Program-made: the position numbers and the translations under genes
In this document: positions 1 through 7,580 of the stretch, piece by piece
How positions within the stretch are numbered: position 1 is the stretch's first letter
Layout of the letters: each line of letters starts with the position of its first letter
DNA from: an uncultured Eubacteriales bacterium
GTDB lineage: Bacteria; Bacillota; Clostridia; Oscillospirales; CAG-272
Direction: 5' to 3'
Assembly: GCA_934394585.1 (NCBI GenBank)
Contig: CAKRQU010000013.1
Coordinates: 1 to 46,865, forward strand
Length of the DNA: 46,865 nt
Notes under the pieces: generated by a model
Databases searched by the model: none
What the model was told of the DNA's origin: nothing
Seen by the model: only the letters and a program-made list of their open reading frames with translations

Positions 1-295
1 TTTGGTATACTCCGTCTCGGCGACGCCGTTCAGAGGTGGCTCCGCCACCCTGAACCCTCCTCTTCGTCAGTGAAAAGCGCGACCTCGTCCTCCCCCGCGG
101 GAGGAGAACAATCCCTCAGTCATGGCTGCGCCATGCCAGCTCAGACCCTTTCTCGGCGAAGCCAAGCAACGTGCTTCGCACATTGCTTAATTCCCTTGCA
201 CAGAGGAGCCGAAGCAACGCGCTCTGCGCATTGCTTAGTTTCTTTGCCCAAAGAAAAATGAGCCTTTTCGTGCTTTTCACTGACGAAAAAGCACA
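1..295. repeat. Hairpin-chain repeat, right flank of a fifth repeat copy (E)
   Basis: No gene is supported here. The stretch is a string of short inverted repeats: 28-55 (GTTCAG...CTGAAC around GGTGGC/GCCACC), 91-106 (CCTCCC/GGGAGG), 121-135 (CATGGC/GCCATG), 165-187 and 213-235 (AGCAA...TTGCT), 244-260 (CTTTG/CAAAG) and 270-294 (GTGCTTTTC/GAAAAAGCAC). Bases 9-83 match, in reverse complement, the sequence that follows the core of copy C at 31470-31545, so a fifth copy of the 462-bp core probably ends just left of the window. The words AATCCCTCAGTC and AAGCAACG..CATTGCTTA recur at 35726-35799. The only open frame is low-quality and has no ribosome binding site. Confidence 0.75.
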
Positions 296-332
296 AAAAG
301 CCTCCGAAAGTACATGCTTTCGGAGGCTTTTC
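296..332. terminator. Bidirectional rho-independent terminator after clpX
   Basis: AAAAGCCTCCGAAAG, a 6-base loop, then CTTTCGGAGGCTTTT form a perfect 15-bp stem with A/T tracts on both sides. It lies 2 bases past the clpX stop codon and would end the tig-clpP-clpX transcript on the minus strand and any transcript from the repeat on the plus strand. Confidence 0.9.
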
Positions 333-333
333 T

Positions 334-1593
334 TTACGCTTCTTTTCTGATATATTTTATCTTTTTCGTTTCGACTGTTTCGAGATCTATTTTTACGCCG
401 GAAATGTCCGTCATGGACGGCGCTTCATACATAGCAGGCAACATTATTTCTTCCATGATGGAGCGGAGTCCGCGCGCGCCCGCATTGCGCTCTATGGCGA
501 GCTCGGCTATCTTCTTTACGGCGTCGTCTGTTATCTCCAGCTTCAGTCCGTCCATTTCAAAAAGCCTGATATACTGCTTGACCAGCGAATTTTTCGGCTC
601 GCGCAGAATACGCGTCAGTGCTTCGCTGTCCAGCTTTTCCAGCCCGACTATCACGGGCAGTCTGCCCACCATTTCGGGGATAAGACCGTATTTCACTATA
701 TCATGCGGCGTGACATCGGCAAATGTGGCTTCCGCTTTTGCTTTCTTTTCGCCCGACTCGCGGAAACCTATCGCCTGCTTGCCGTTTCTTTTTTCTATTA
801 TCTGCTCCAGCCCGTCAAAAGCACCGCCGCAGATAAAAAGAATATTTTCCGTATTTATCTGTATGAAATCCTGCCCGGGATGCTTTCTGCCACCCTGAGG
901 AGGTACATTTGCCACGGTGCCCTCCAGTATTTTCAGCAGAGCCTGCTGAACACCTTCGCCCGAAACATCGCGCGTGATGGAACGGTTTTCGCTTCTGCGC
1001 GAAATTTTGTCTATTTCATCTATATAGATAATGCCTTTCTGCGCCAGCTCCACATCGTAATCCGCCGCCTGTATCAGTCGCAGCAATATGTTTTCCACAT
1101 CTTCGCCGACATAGCCCGCCTCTGTGAGAGTGGTGGCATCCGCTATGGCAAAAGGCACTTTCAGCAGCTTTGCCAGCGTCTGCGCGAGAAATGTTTTTCC
1201 TACGCCTGTGGGTCCTATGAGAAGCACATTGCTTTTCTGAACCTCCACGCCGTCGTCGTTTTTCTTTTCTTTCAGCGCGGAAATGCGCTTGTAGTGGTTG
1301 TAAACGGCTACGCAGAGCGCTTTTTTTGCCGCTTCCTGACCGATGACATATTCATCGAGTTTGGCTTTCAGCTCGGACGGCTTCGGAAGCTCAGAGAGAG
1401 ACGGTATGCCTTCCGCCGAGCTTTGCGATTCCATATAATCATCTATCATGCGTTTGGCGCGGACCACGCAATCGTCGCATATATATATCCCGGGTATAAG
1501 CGAGGGGACAAATCCCGTGGCTTCGCTTTCGGATATCCCGCAGAAAGCGCAACGGTTTTCGTGCTCGTTTTTACCTTTGTTTTTATCCGCCAC
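334..1593 (-). CDS. clpX: ATP-dependent Clp protease ATP-binding subunit ClpX
   Basis: AAA+ unfoldase that recognises substrates and feeds them into the ClpP chamber in the cytoplasm. The 419-residue length is normal for ClpX. Four cysteines at residues 15, 18, 39 and 42 form the N-terminal C4 zinc-binding domain. Walker A is GPTGVGKT at 127-134 and Walker B is IIYIDEID at 188-195. Sensor and arginine-finger regions follow in the usual order (GARGLRSIMEE near the C-terminus). The gene is last of the tig-clpP-clpX operon, 38 bases after clpP, and is followed by a strong terminator. Identification is secure. Confidence 0.98.
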   Translation of the reverse strand: MADKNKGKNEHENRCAFCGISESEATGFVPSLIPGIYICDDCVVRAKRMIDDYMESQSSAEGIPSLSELPKPSELKAKLDEYVIGQEAAKKALCVAVYNHYKRISALKEKKNDDGVEVQKSNVLLIGPTGVGKTFLAQTLAKLLKVPFAIADATTLTEAGYVGEDVENILLRLIQAADYDVELAQKGIIYIDEIDKISRRSENRSITRDVSGEGVQQALLKILEGTVANVPPQGGRKHPGQDFIQINTENILFICGGAFDGLEQIIEKRNGKQAIGFRESGEKKAKAEATFADVTPHDIVKYGLIPEMVGRLPVIVGLEKLDSEALTRILREPKNSLVKQYIRLFEMDGLKLEITDDAVKKIAELAIERNAGARGLRSIMEEIMLPAMYEAPSMTDISGVKIDLETVETKKIKYIRKEA

Positions 1594-1631
1594 TTTTTCC
1601 TCCGTTCACCGGCTCGCGTGCCGGTTTTGTC

Positions 1632-2216
1632 TTAAAGTCTTTTGTCTATTACCTTGTCAATCAGTCCGTATTCCGCGGCTTCTGCGGCGGAAAGGAAATT
1701 GTCGCGCTCGGTATCGCGCGCCAGCTCCTCTACGGTTTTGCCCGTGCGCTCGGCGAGAATGGCATTCAGGCGTTCGCGCGTTTTTATGATATGGTCGGCA
1801 TGAATTTTCATATCGCTCGCCTGACCCTGCATACCGCCCAGCGGCTGATGAATCATTATTTCACTGTTGGGCAGAGCAAATCTTTTGCCCTTGGCACCTG
1901 CCGCGAGAAGAAAAGCACCCATGCTCGCCGCCATGCCCACGCATATGGTGGAAACATCGCATTTGATGAAATTCATCGTATCGAATATGGCAAATCCCGC
2001 CGAAACAGAGCCACCGGGGCTGTTTATATAAAGACTGATATCCTTTGTATTGTCCTGCGCTTCGAGATAGAGAAGCTGAGCTACCACGAGAGAAGCCGTG
2101 GCATCGTTTACTTCATCGGAAAGAAATATTATTCTGTCATTGAGAAGGCGGGAATAAATATCATAAGAACGCTCGCCTCTGCCTGTCTGTTCCACAACAT
2201 AAGGTACTAACATATA
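1632..2216 (-). CDS. clpP: ATP-dependent Clp protease proteolytic subunit ClpP
   Basis: Serine peptidase that forms the double heptameric ring degraded-protein chamber working with ClpX. The start at 2216 (MLVPYVVEQTGRGERSYDIY) is preferred over the longer frame beginning at 2282 because it gives the typical 194 residues and is preceded by GGAGG (AAACGGAGGTTTTAT). The catalytic triad sits at the classical positions: Ser97 in GMAASMG, His122 in MIHQP and Asp171 in ERDNF. The processing region is short, so little or no propeptide is expected. It lies between tig and clpX in one operon. Confidence 0.98.
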   Translation of the reverse strand, partial: YMLVPYVVEQTGRGERSYDIYSRLLNDRIIFLSDEVNDATASLVVAQLLYLEAQDNTKDISLYINSPGGSVSAGFAIFDTMNFIKCDVSTICVGMAASMGAFLLAAGAKGKRFALPNSEIMIHQPLGGMQGQASDMKIHADHIIKTRERLNAILAERTGKTVEELARDTERDNFLSAAEAAEYGLIDKVIDKRL

Positions 2217-2289
2217 AAACCTCCGTTTTTTGTTATTATGTATTTTTCGCCGCGAAATGTCTTTATGCGGCAAAATGTGCATTTAATCA

Positions 2290-2317
2290 AATTCGCAGGA
2301 CAAAACGCCTGCGAATT
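2290..2317. terminator. Hairpin between tig and clpP
   Basis: AATTCGCAGG and CCTGCGAATT form a 10-bp stem around an 8-base loop, 12 bases after the tig stop codon. On the minus strand it is followed only by a weak T-rich stretch, so it may be a partial attenuator or an mRNA processing/stability element rather than a full terminator. Confidence 0.45.
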
Positions 2318-2328
2318 CAAAAAAGCTT

Positions 2329-3708
2329 TTATTTGTCTTCGCTCTCGGAAGCTGTTTCCTCAGCGGTTTCCGTTCCCTCTGCGGGAGCTTCTTTCTTTGT
2401 CGTTTTCTTTGCCGTGCTGCGCTTGCGCTGCTTTGTTATCACTGCGTTGTCACGAACGAGAAGAGCGGCTTTGCCCACTACGACATCTTCTTTTATGGAG
2501 TCGGCGGGAATGCCTTCCTTTGCCTTTTCCGCATCTATGCCGTAAGCCTCGGCGATTTTCTTGTATTCCGTTTCCACGTCTTCATCGGTGGCTTCGAGAT
2601 TTTCCAGCTTTGCTATGGCTTCCAGAGCGAGGCGGGTTTTAACCTGCTTTTCTGCCTGCGGGCGGAAATCGGCGCGCAGCTGTTCCATGGTTTTGCCCGT
2701 GTACTGCAGGAATGTATTGAGATCCAGACCGCTGTAACGCAGACGCATTTCATAATCGCGTATAGCCGCGTCTGTTTCGTTTTCAAACATAACTTCGGGA
2801 ATTTCGCCCTCTGTTTTTTCCACGAGAGCCGTCATCAGCTGCTCGTCTACGGCATTGTCTGCCGCTTTGCCGGCGCTCTCTTCCATTTTTGCCTTTACGC
2901 TTGCTTTGTATTCAGCAAAGGTATCGAATTCGGAAACATCCTTTGCAAATTCGTCGTCAAGCTCGGGAAGAACGCTTTCTTTTATCTCATGAATTTTACA
3001 TTTGAATACGGCGGGCTTGCCTGCAAGCTCTGCTGCATGATAATTCTCGGGGAATGTGACGTTCACATCGAAATCTTCGCCGATGCTCTTGCCTTCCATC
3101 TGCTCTTCAAAACCGGGAATAAACTGACCGGAACCGAGCTTCAGCGAGAATTTTTCAGCCTTGCCGCCTTCAAAAGCTTTGCCGTCGGTGTATCCGTCAA
3201 AATCGAATATGACCTCGTCGCCGTTCTTTGCGGGTCTGTCGGAAATTTCGAGCACGCGCGCATTTCTCTCGCGAACCTTTTCTATTTCGGCGTCTACCGC
3301 TTCATCCGATACGGAAACGGCTTCTCTTGTGGCTTTCAGACCCTTGTATTCGGTTACGGTGAGCAGGGGCTTTACAAAAACTTTCGCCGTGATTACCACG
3401 CCGTTTTCGTCGATGGATTTCACATCTATTTCGGGGCGGCTTACAGTATCGAGCTTTGTTTCCGCAAGTACTGCTTCATACTCTGCGGGAAGCAGGGCAT
3501 TGAGAGCATCTTCATAGAAAACGCCTTCGCCGTAAGTTTTTTCGATAAATGCCTTCGGCGCTTTGCCGGGGCGGAAACCGGGCACTCTGAATTTGGAAGC
3601 GTTCTTTTTATACGCATTGTTTACTTCCGCATCAAAAGCGGCGCGGTCTATGGAAAATTCGATTTCCTTCTGGTTTGCTGCAATGTCCTTTACATTCAAA
3701 AGTTTCAT
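2329..3708 (-). CDS. tig: Trigger factor, ribosome-associated chaperone and peptidyl-prolyl isomerase
   Basis: Binds ribosomes next to the exit tunnel and helps nascent chains fold. The start at 3708 (MKLLNVKDIA) is chosen because AAGGAAA lies upstream and the longer frame from 3756 adds an unrelated leader. The ribosome-binding signature FRVPGFRPGKAPK is at about residues 38-50, followed by the FKBP-type isomerase domain (FDFDGYTDGKAFEGG) and the C-terminal arm domain, total 459 residues. The last 35 residues are a low-complexity Lys/Ala/Thr/Glu tail (KRSTAKKTTKK then Glu-rich), longer than in many homologues. It heads the operon with clpP and clpX, downstream of a strong promoter at 3784-3812. 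Confidence 0.97.
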   Translation of the reverse strand: MKLLNVKDIAANQKEIEFSIDRAAFDAEVNNAYKKNASKFRVPGFRPGKAPKAFIEKTYGEGVFYEDALNALLPAEYEAVLAETKLDTVSRPEIDVKSIDENGVVITAKVFVKPLLTVTEYKGLKATREAVSVSDEAVDAEIEKVRERNARVLEISDRPAKNGDEVIFDFDGYTDGKAFEGGKAEKFSLKLGSGQFIPGFEEQMEGKSIGEDFDVNVTFPENYHAAELAGKPAVFKCKIHEIKESVLPELDDEFAKDVSEFDTFAEYKASVKAKMEESAGKAADNAVDEQLMTALVEKTEGEIPEVMFENETDAAIRDYEMRLRYSGLDLNTFLQYTGKTMEQLRADFRPQAEKQVKTRLALEAIAKLENLEATDEDVETEYKKIAEAYGIDAEKAKEGIPADSIKEDVVVGKAALLVRDNAVITKQRKRSTAKKTTKKEAPAEGTETAEETASESEDK

Positions 3709-3783
3709 TATTTGCAATTTCCTTTCTGCGGGCACGGATATTGCTCCGCCACCCATTTTATTGTCATTTTTACATACGAAAAT

Positions 3784-3812
3784 ATTATACCATTTTTTTG
3801 GCGTAAAGTCAA
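3784..3812 (-). promoter_or_regulatory. Sigma-A promoter of the tig-clpP-clpX operon
   Basis: On the minus strand, TTGACT (3807-3812) and TATAAT (3784-3789) are separated by exactly 17 bases. The -35 box overlaps the stop codon of the neighbouring metallophosphoesterase gene. I see no CIRCE or CtsR-type operator between the promoter and tig. Confidence 0.85.
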
Positions 3813-4546
3813 CTGTTATTTTGCTTTTTCGGCTCTATTTTAAAAGGAATAAAGTTTATATAATCCGCCGAAATCAGCCGGAAATCGATGTCGGCATAGT
3901 TTATCACCTCGCGCGCCTCGTAATTTCCGTGAATATGCCCGTAAAAACAGCGTTCTATGCCGTATCTGTAAAGCACGGCGATTATTTCATCGCACATATA
4001 TCCTTTGAAAATCGCGGGAAAATGCATGAACATCAGTTTTTCTCTCGGATGCTCGGCATCATCCAGCGCGCAGCCCGCATCCAGACTGATTTTTATGCGC
4101 TGTACTTCGCGCGCGATGATTTTTGTATTGCTGGCGTTTTTCATCAGATTGTCTTTGCTTTCGTCATACCAGCCGCGCGAGCCGCATACGATGAAATCCT
4201 CGCAGATATAGGCATTGTTATGGAGGAAAGAAATGGTTTTATATCCGTTTGAAACGAGAAATTTATCCAGTTTTGCCTGTGTCTGCCACCAGTAATCGTG
4301 ATTGCCTTTCAAAAGGATTTTTTTGCCGGGGAGAGCTTCAATAAAATCAAAATCGGGTTTTGATTCTTCCGTTGTCATTGCCCATGATACGTCGCCCGCG
4401 ACTATCACCGTATCGCTTTCCGAAACGACGCTTTTCCAGCCCGCCTCGATTTTTGAAATATAATTTTCCCAGCGCGAACCGAATATATCCATCGGTTTTT
4501 GCGAGGAAAGAGAAAGATGCAGATCGCCTATTACAAATAAAGCCAA
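3809..4546 (-). CDS. Calcineurin-like metallophosphoesterase
   Basis: A 245-residue predicted phosphohydrolase of the calcineurin-like superfamily. The dinuclear metal-binding motifs appear in order: GDLHLS at the N-terminus, VAGDVSW, KGNHDYWW, MHFPAI and YGHIHG near the C-terminus. The TTG at 4544-4546 is chosen as start because AAAGGAGGCG lies just upstream; the longer frame to 4597 runs through that site. Substrate is unknown: this family includes phosphodiesterases and protein or nucleotide phosphatases. It stands upstream of tig on the same strand, and its end overlaps the tig promoter, so read-through into tig is possible. Confidence 0.88.
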   Translation of the reverse strand: MALFVIGDLHLSLSSQKPMDIFGSRWENYISKIEAGWKSVVSESDTVIVAGDVSWAMTTEESKPDFDFIEALPGKKILLKGNHDYWWQTQAKLDKFLVSNGYKTISFLHNNAYICEDFIVCGSRGWYDESKDNLMKNASNTKIIAREVQRIKISLDAGCALDDAEHPREKLMFMHFPAIFKGYMCDEIIAVLYRYGIERCFYGHIHGNYEAREVINYADIDFRLISADYINFIPFKIEPKKQNNS

Positions 4547-4637
4547 TTTTTCGCCTCCTTTGTTTTTTTGAAAGTATAATTGAAGCCGTATCCGCACAAA
4601 ATATTTTTACCCGAAAAGAAAGGGGTAAAAAATAATT

Positions 4638-4823
4638 ATGGATAATACAAAGAACACCTGCAAAACCTGCAAGGAAAACAAGGGTGTTGCCTGCGATGTG
4701 ACAAACTGCTATTATCATGACGGCGAATGCCACTGCACAGCAGAAAAAATAAATGTCGGTCCCAGCTATGCTACGTCATGCACGGATACGGTATGCGCAA
4801 CATTCAAGCAGAGAAATATCTGA
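4638..4823 (+). CDS. DUF1540 domain protein, small Cys-rich
   Basis: A 61-residue protein with ten cysteines in spaced pairs (CKTC, CDVTNC, ECHC, CTDTVC), matching the DUF1540 pattern that is common in Clostridia and usually binds metal through its cysteines. The GEKINVG-type centre seen here (AEKINVGPSYAT) is typical. An AAGAAAGGGG ribosome binding site lies upstream. It is transcribed divergently from the metallophosphoesterase and followed by its own terminator at 4855-4885. Function is unknown. Confidence 0.88.
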   Translation: MDNTKNTCKTCKENKGVACDVTNCYYHDGECHCTAEKINVGPSYATSCTDTVCATFKQRNI

Positions 4824-4854
4824 AAAAAATAATTTACTTTTTTGATTTGGAAGC

Positions 4855-4885
4855 AAGCCGCGGCATCCGCCGCGGTTTGTTTTTG
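4855..4885 (+). terminator. Rho-independent terminator after the DUF1540 gene
   Basis: AAGCCGCGG, a 6-base loop and CCGCGGTTT form the stem, followed by GTTTTTGTG. It separates the gene from the repeat region that follows. Confidence 0.8.
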
Positions 4886-5623
4886 TGCTCGTGTTTCTTT
4901 ATCCAAAGAAACAAGGGCGGGGTACTTTTCTGCGGAGAAAAGTACCAAAATGTTACTTTCTCCACCGAGAAACGAAGGCGTACTTTTGCGTGACCAAAAG
5001 TACCAAAAGTCAAAAAGAGGAAGGTATTCCTCTTTTAAACTCTTTCTATGTCGCCTCGCGGCGACTCGTGCGAACATACTGCCCCGACAGTCCGACCATA
5101 GACTAAACCGGAAGTATGGTTCAGACCCCCGCTTAACACGGACTTTTGTCTGCGCAGACCAGAACTAAGCCTTCCCCAGCTCGATGTCCATCAAGCCATG
5201 CTCGATTTGGTGGAGTTTAGCCTATAGTGGGAAGCATATCAAAAGCCATGGCTGGAGCCACCCACCCCGTCGAATCTGCTCGCTTTTTGCGGGATACTGT
5301 GTTCGCACGCGCGGTATGGCTGATGATATGATGAGAGATAGACTAAAACTTTTCGATTTGCTATCTATAGCACATACTTGCCGCGCATTACTTCCTGCGG
5401 CTGACTCGACGGGGTGCGAGGTGGTTTGCAAAGGAGGGCGAGGAGCCTTCCTTTGATGACTTTTGGTACTTTTGGTCACGCAAAAGTACGCCTTCGTTTC
5501 CTTCGTAAGGAAAAGAAACATTTTCCTGCGCTTTTATAAAAAGCGCGACCCCCCCGTCACGGGCGACCGCAGTCGCCCGCTTCTTTGCCCGCTTTTCTTC
5601 AAAAGAAAAGCGCCCTCACCCGC
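4886..5623. repeat. Intergenic repeat region around copy A, hairpin-rich
   Basis: No gene supported over about 740 bases. Besides the core element (separate entry), there are perfect hairpins at 4894-4911 (TTTCTTT/AAAGAAA), 4921-4946 (GGTACTTTTCT/AGAAAAGTACC), 4980-5003 and 5466-5489 (GTACTTTTG/CAAAAGTAC), and further ones at about 5500-5516 (TTTCCTT/AAGGAAA), 5530-5545 (GCGCTTTT/AAAAGCGC), 5562-5581 (GGGCGAC/GTCGCCC) and 5592-5611 (CTTTTCTT/AAGAAAAG). It lies between convergent genes (DUF1540 and the M19 dipeptidase). Confidence 0.8.
4969..5500 (+). repeat. 462-bp conserved repeat, copy A, with perfect 44-bp terminal inverted repeats
   Basis: The conserved core runs 5004-5465 between CAAAAGTCA and TGACTTTTG. 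In this copy the inversion continues outward, so that 4969-5012 and 5457-5500 are exact reverse complements over 44 bases. Internal landmarks shared with the other copies are AAAGAGGAA/TTCCTCTTT (near the left end), the GTCGCCTCGCGGCGAC hairpin, arm a (5067-5078), arm b (5263-5273), arm a' (5298-5309), arm b' (5406-5416), and AAAGGA...TCCTTT at the right end. The 90-codon frame 5184-5456 is not preserved in other copies. The structure fits either a structured RNA or a non-autonomous mobile repeat; I cannot decide from sequence. Confidence 0.85.
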
Positions 5624-6556
5624 TCACGGGAGAAACTTCTTTACGAAATTCATCGCATTGCCGAAAAATATTTTCTCTGCGATATCTGCGGAAAATTCCT
5701 TTTCCACAGCCGCGGCGAGCTTTTCATTGTCGCCGATGCCGGATATTCCCGCAGGAAGCGCGGAAACCCCATCGAAATCGCAACCCATACACAGGCTGTT
5801 TTCCATTCCTATATCGAGATAATGCGATATGTGGCGCAGAATATCATCAGTATCCGCTGTCCCGCTTTCGTTCAGATGCGGCGGAGCAAAGCTTATGCCC
5901 GCAAAACCGCCGAGCGCGGCAATCCTTTTCGCACGTTCATCGGTGAGATTTCGCGGATGAGCACAGACCGAAAAAGAATTGGAATGCGTGGCGACTATGG
6001 GCTTGCCCGCTTCCTCTGCCAGTGCAAGCACCTCGTCTGTCAGCTTTCCCGAGCCGTGCGAAACGTCGGTTATCATTCCTTTTTCAAACGCTGTTTTCAC
6101 CACGCGCCTGCCGAAAGCCGTCAGTCCTTCTTCCGTATCGTAGGCACCGCCGATGCAGCCCTCGCCTTTCCATACGAGCGTAAGAAAACGCACGCCCGCT
6201 TCATAAAGCTCATCCATGCGCCATATTTTGGCATCCAGTATATTTGCGCCCTCCACCGCGAGCAAAAAAGCGCGTTTGTTTTCATCGAGAGCGGCATTTA
6301 TTTCGCCGGAACCGAGACATATACGAGCCTGCTCGCTTTTTGCCGTTTCGGCTCGCAGGTTTTCCGCTATCGCGCCGAATTGCGCCCAGCCTTCTCCTGC
6401 GGAAAGGTCGTTTTGCGACCATATTGCCATTATCTGTATATATTTATCGAAATTCCGTGCCGCTTCCAATGAAATATGAAGCGAATTCTGAAAAAGCGGC
6501 TCTTTTTTCTTGTACATCTCAAAAGCGGTATCACAATGCGCGTCGAAATAATTCAT
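5624..6556 (-). CDS. Membrane dipeptidase, peptidase family M19
   Basis: A zinc dipeptidase of the renal dipeptidase family, which hydrolyses dipeptides including those with D-residues at the C-terminal side. The N-terminal metal site DAHCDTAFEM (usually DGHND in the family), the bridging glutamate in AVEGAN, DVSHGS, ATHSNS and the C-terminal GCDFDG are all visible. Length is 310 residues and no signal peptide is seen, so it is likely cytoplasmic. GGAGGG precedes the ATG. It follows yraN by 22 bases on the same strand and may be the last gene of that operon. The end runs into the repeat region. Confidence 0.93.
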   Translation of the reverse strand: MNYFDAHCDTAFEMYKKKEPLFQNSLHISLEAARNFDKYIQIMAIWSQNDLSAGEGWAQFGAIAENLRAETAKSEQARICLGSGEINAALDENKRAFLLAVEGANILDAKIWRMDELYEAGVRFLTLVWKGEGCIGGAYDTEEGLTAFGRRVVKTAFEKGMITDVSHGSGKLTDEVLALAEEAGKPIVATHSNSFSVCAHPRNLTDERAKRIAALGGFAGISFAPPHLNESGTADTDDILRHISHYLDIGMENSLCMGCDFDGVSALPAGISGIGDNEKLAAAVEKEFSADIAEKIFFGNAMNFVKKFLP

Positions 6557-6578
6557 GAATACCCTCCTGCCCGCCGTC

Positions 6579-6971
6579 TCAGCTGTCTGCTGTCACGGCG
6601 TTTTCTATATGTTTTATCTTTCCCGTAAATCTGCCGTCGGCTTCGAAATAAACCTCCACCACGTCTATGCGCGGCTTTTTTCCGCTGTCGTTTGCGCGCA
6701 GATATGCGCGGGCGCATTCCACCAGATTGTGCGCCTTTTTCGGAGTTATCGCGGCGGCGGGGCGCCCGTATTTTGAAAGAGAAGGAAGCTCTCTGCGGCT
6801 TTTCACCTCGGCAAAAACCGTATGCGTTTCGTTTTCGCATACGATATCCGTTTCGAGATGACCCGCGCGGAAATTGCGGCATATTACGGTAAATCCCTTT
6901 TTTTCGAGATATTTCGCGGCGATTTCTTCTCCCGCATCGCCGAATGCTTTTCTGTTTTTTTTCGTAATCAT
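6579..6971 (-). CDS. yraN: YraN family (UPF0102) putative endonuclease-like protein
   Basis: A 130-residue member of the UPF0102/YraN family, which has a restriction-endonuclease-like fold; its role is not settled. The conserved core is present: GDAGEEIAAKYLEKKG near the N-terminus, then ETDIV and FAEVKSR, the D...ExK arrangement of PD-(D/E)XK folds. The start at 6971 is chosen because its ATGA overlaps the rnhB stop codon and matches family length; the longer open frame extends into rnhB in another frame. The gene order rbgA-rnhB-yraN is widely conserved in Firmicutes. Confidence 0.93.
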   Translation of the reverse strand: MITKKNRKAFGDAGEEIAAKYLEKKGFTVICRNFRAGHLETDIVCENETHTVFAEVKSRRELPSLSKYGRPAAAITPKKAHNLVECARAYLRANDSGKKPRIDVVEVYFEADGRFTGKIKHIENAVTADS

Positions 6972-7564
6972 TTTGATAAAAATGAAAGGAAGCTTTTTCT
7001 GTGCTCGGGGCAGGGACCTATTTCGCGGACCTTGGCTCTGTGTTCGGCTGTGGGATATCCCTTGTGCTTGGCAAAGCCGTATTCGGGATAAAGTCTGTCC
7101 AGCTCCGCGCATTCCCTGTCACGCGTGACTTTCGCGAGGACGGAAGCCGCCGCTATCGACGGACTTTTCGCATCGCCGCCGACTATCGTCACCACCGGCA
7201 GAGGAAAACCCTTTGCGCGGTTTCCGTCTATCAGCGCGAGCGAAGGCATTTCCGGCAGCGCCTCTATGGCGCGGCGCATGGCTATCATCGTGGCGCCGAG
7301 AATATTGTATTCGTCTATTTCCGCGGGGTTTGCTTCGCCTATACCGTAAACGCATTTTTCCGTTATTATATCGTAAAGCGCTTCGCGTTTCTTTTCGGAA
7401 AGCTTTTTGGAATCGTTCAGCCCGTCTATGTAAAGTCCTTCCGGCATTATCACTGCGGCGGCTACCACATTTCCCGCGAGAGGACCTCTGCCCGCTTCGT
7501 CAACGCCGCATATCACGCGATAACCTTTTTCATGATACATATTCTCAAAAGTATATTCCAGCAT
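6968..7564 (-). CDS. rnhB: Ribonuclease HII
   Basis: Cuts RNA in RNA-DNA hybrids and removes single ribonucleotides from DNA. The signature CGVDEAGRGPLAG is at residues 19-31 with catalytic Asp22 and Glu23; the later acidic residues sit in ALIDGN and in the KVTRDREC region. Length 198 is normal. CGGAGG precedes the ATG. It is translationally coupled to yraN by an ATGA overlap and follows rbgA. Confidence 0.97.
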   Translation of the reverse strand: MLEYTFENMYHEKGYRVICGVDEAGRGPLAGNVVAAAVIMPEGLYIDGLNDSKKLSEKKREALYDIITEKCVYGIGEANPAEIDEYNILGATMIAMRRAIEALPEMPSLALIDGNRAKGFPLPVVTIVGGDAKSPSIAAASVLAKVTRDRECAELDRLYPEYGFAKHKGYPTAEHRAKVREIGPCPEHRKSFLSFLSK

Positions 7565-7580
7565 AAATTGCCTCCGATGT

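Noticed and set aside
703..1635. Long plus-strand frame (310 codons) over clpX
   Set aside because: Shadow of the clpX gene; cysteine/arginine-rich translation without any domain, and no ribosome binding site.
5090..5130. Group I or group II intron in the repeat
   Set aside because: AGACTAAA resembles a group I core word, but the matching P7 partner, splice-site context and group II domain V are all missing, and no host gene is interrupted.
5400..5425. tmRNA-like TCGACGGGG word in the repeat
   Set aside because: The word is only one arm of an 11-bp helix; the tRNA-like ends and tag frame of tmRNA are not present.
5184..5456. 90-codon open frame in repeat copy A, similar fragments in C and D
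   Set aside because: In copy D it stops after about 14 codons, in C the frame shifts, and in B no start is present. No ribosome binding site. The element is conserved at the DNA level rather than in any frame.
5222..5521. Minus-strand frame reading SHQRKAPRPPLQTTSHPVE, found in all four copies
   Set aside because: Open for about 70 codons in each copy, but A/C and B/D diverge into different frames after TARAN-like text because of indels, and the start codons lie in unrelated flanks without ribosome binding sites.
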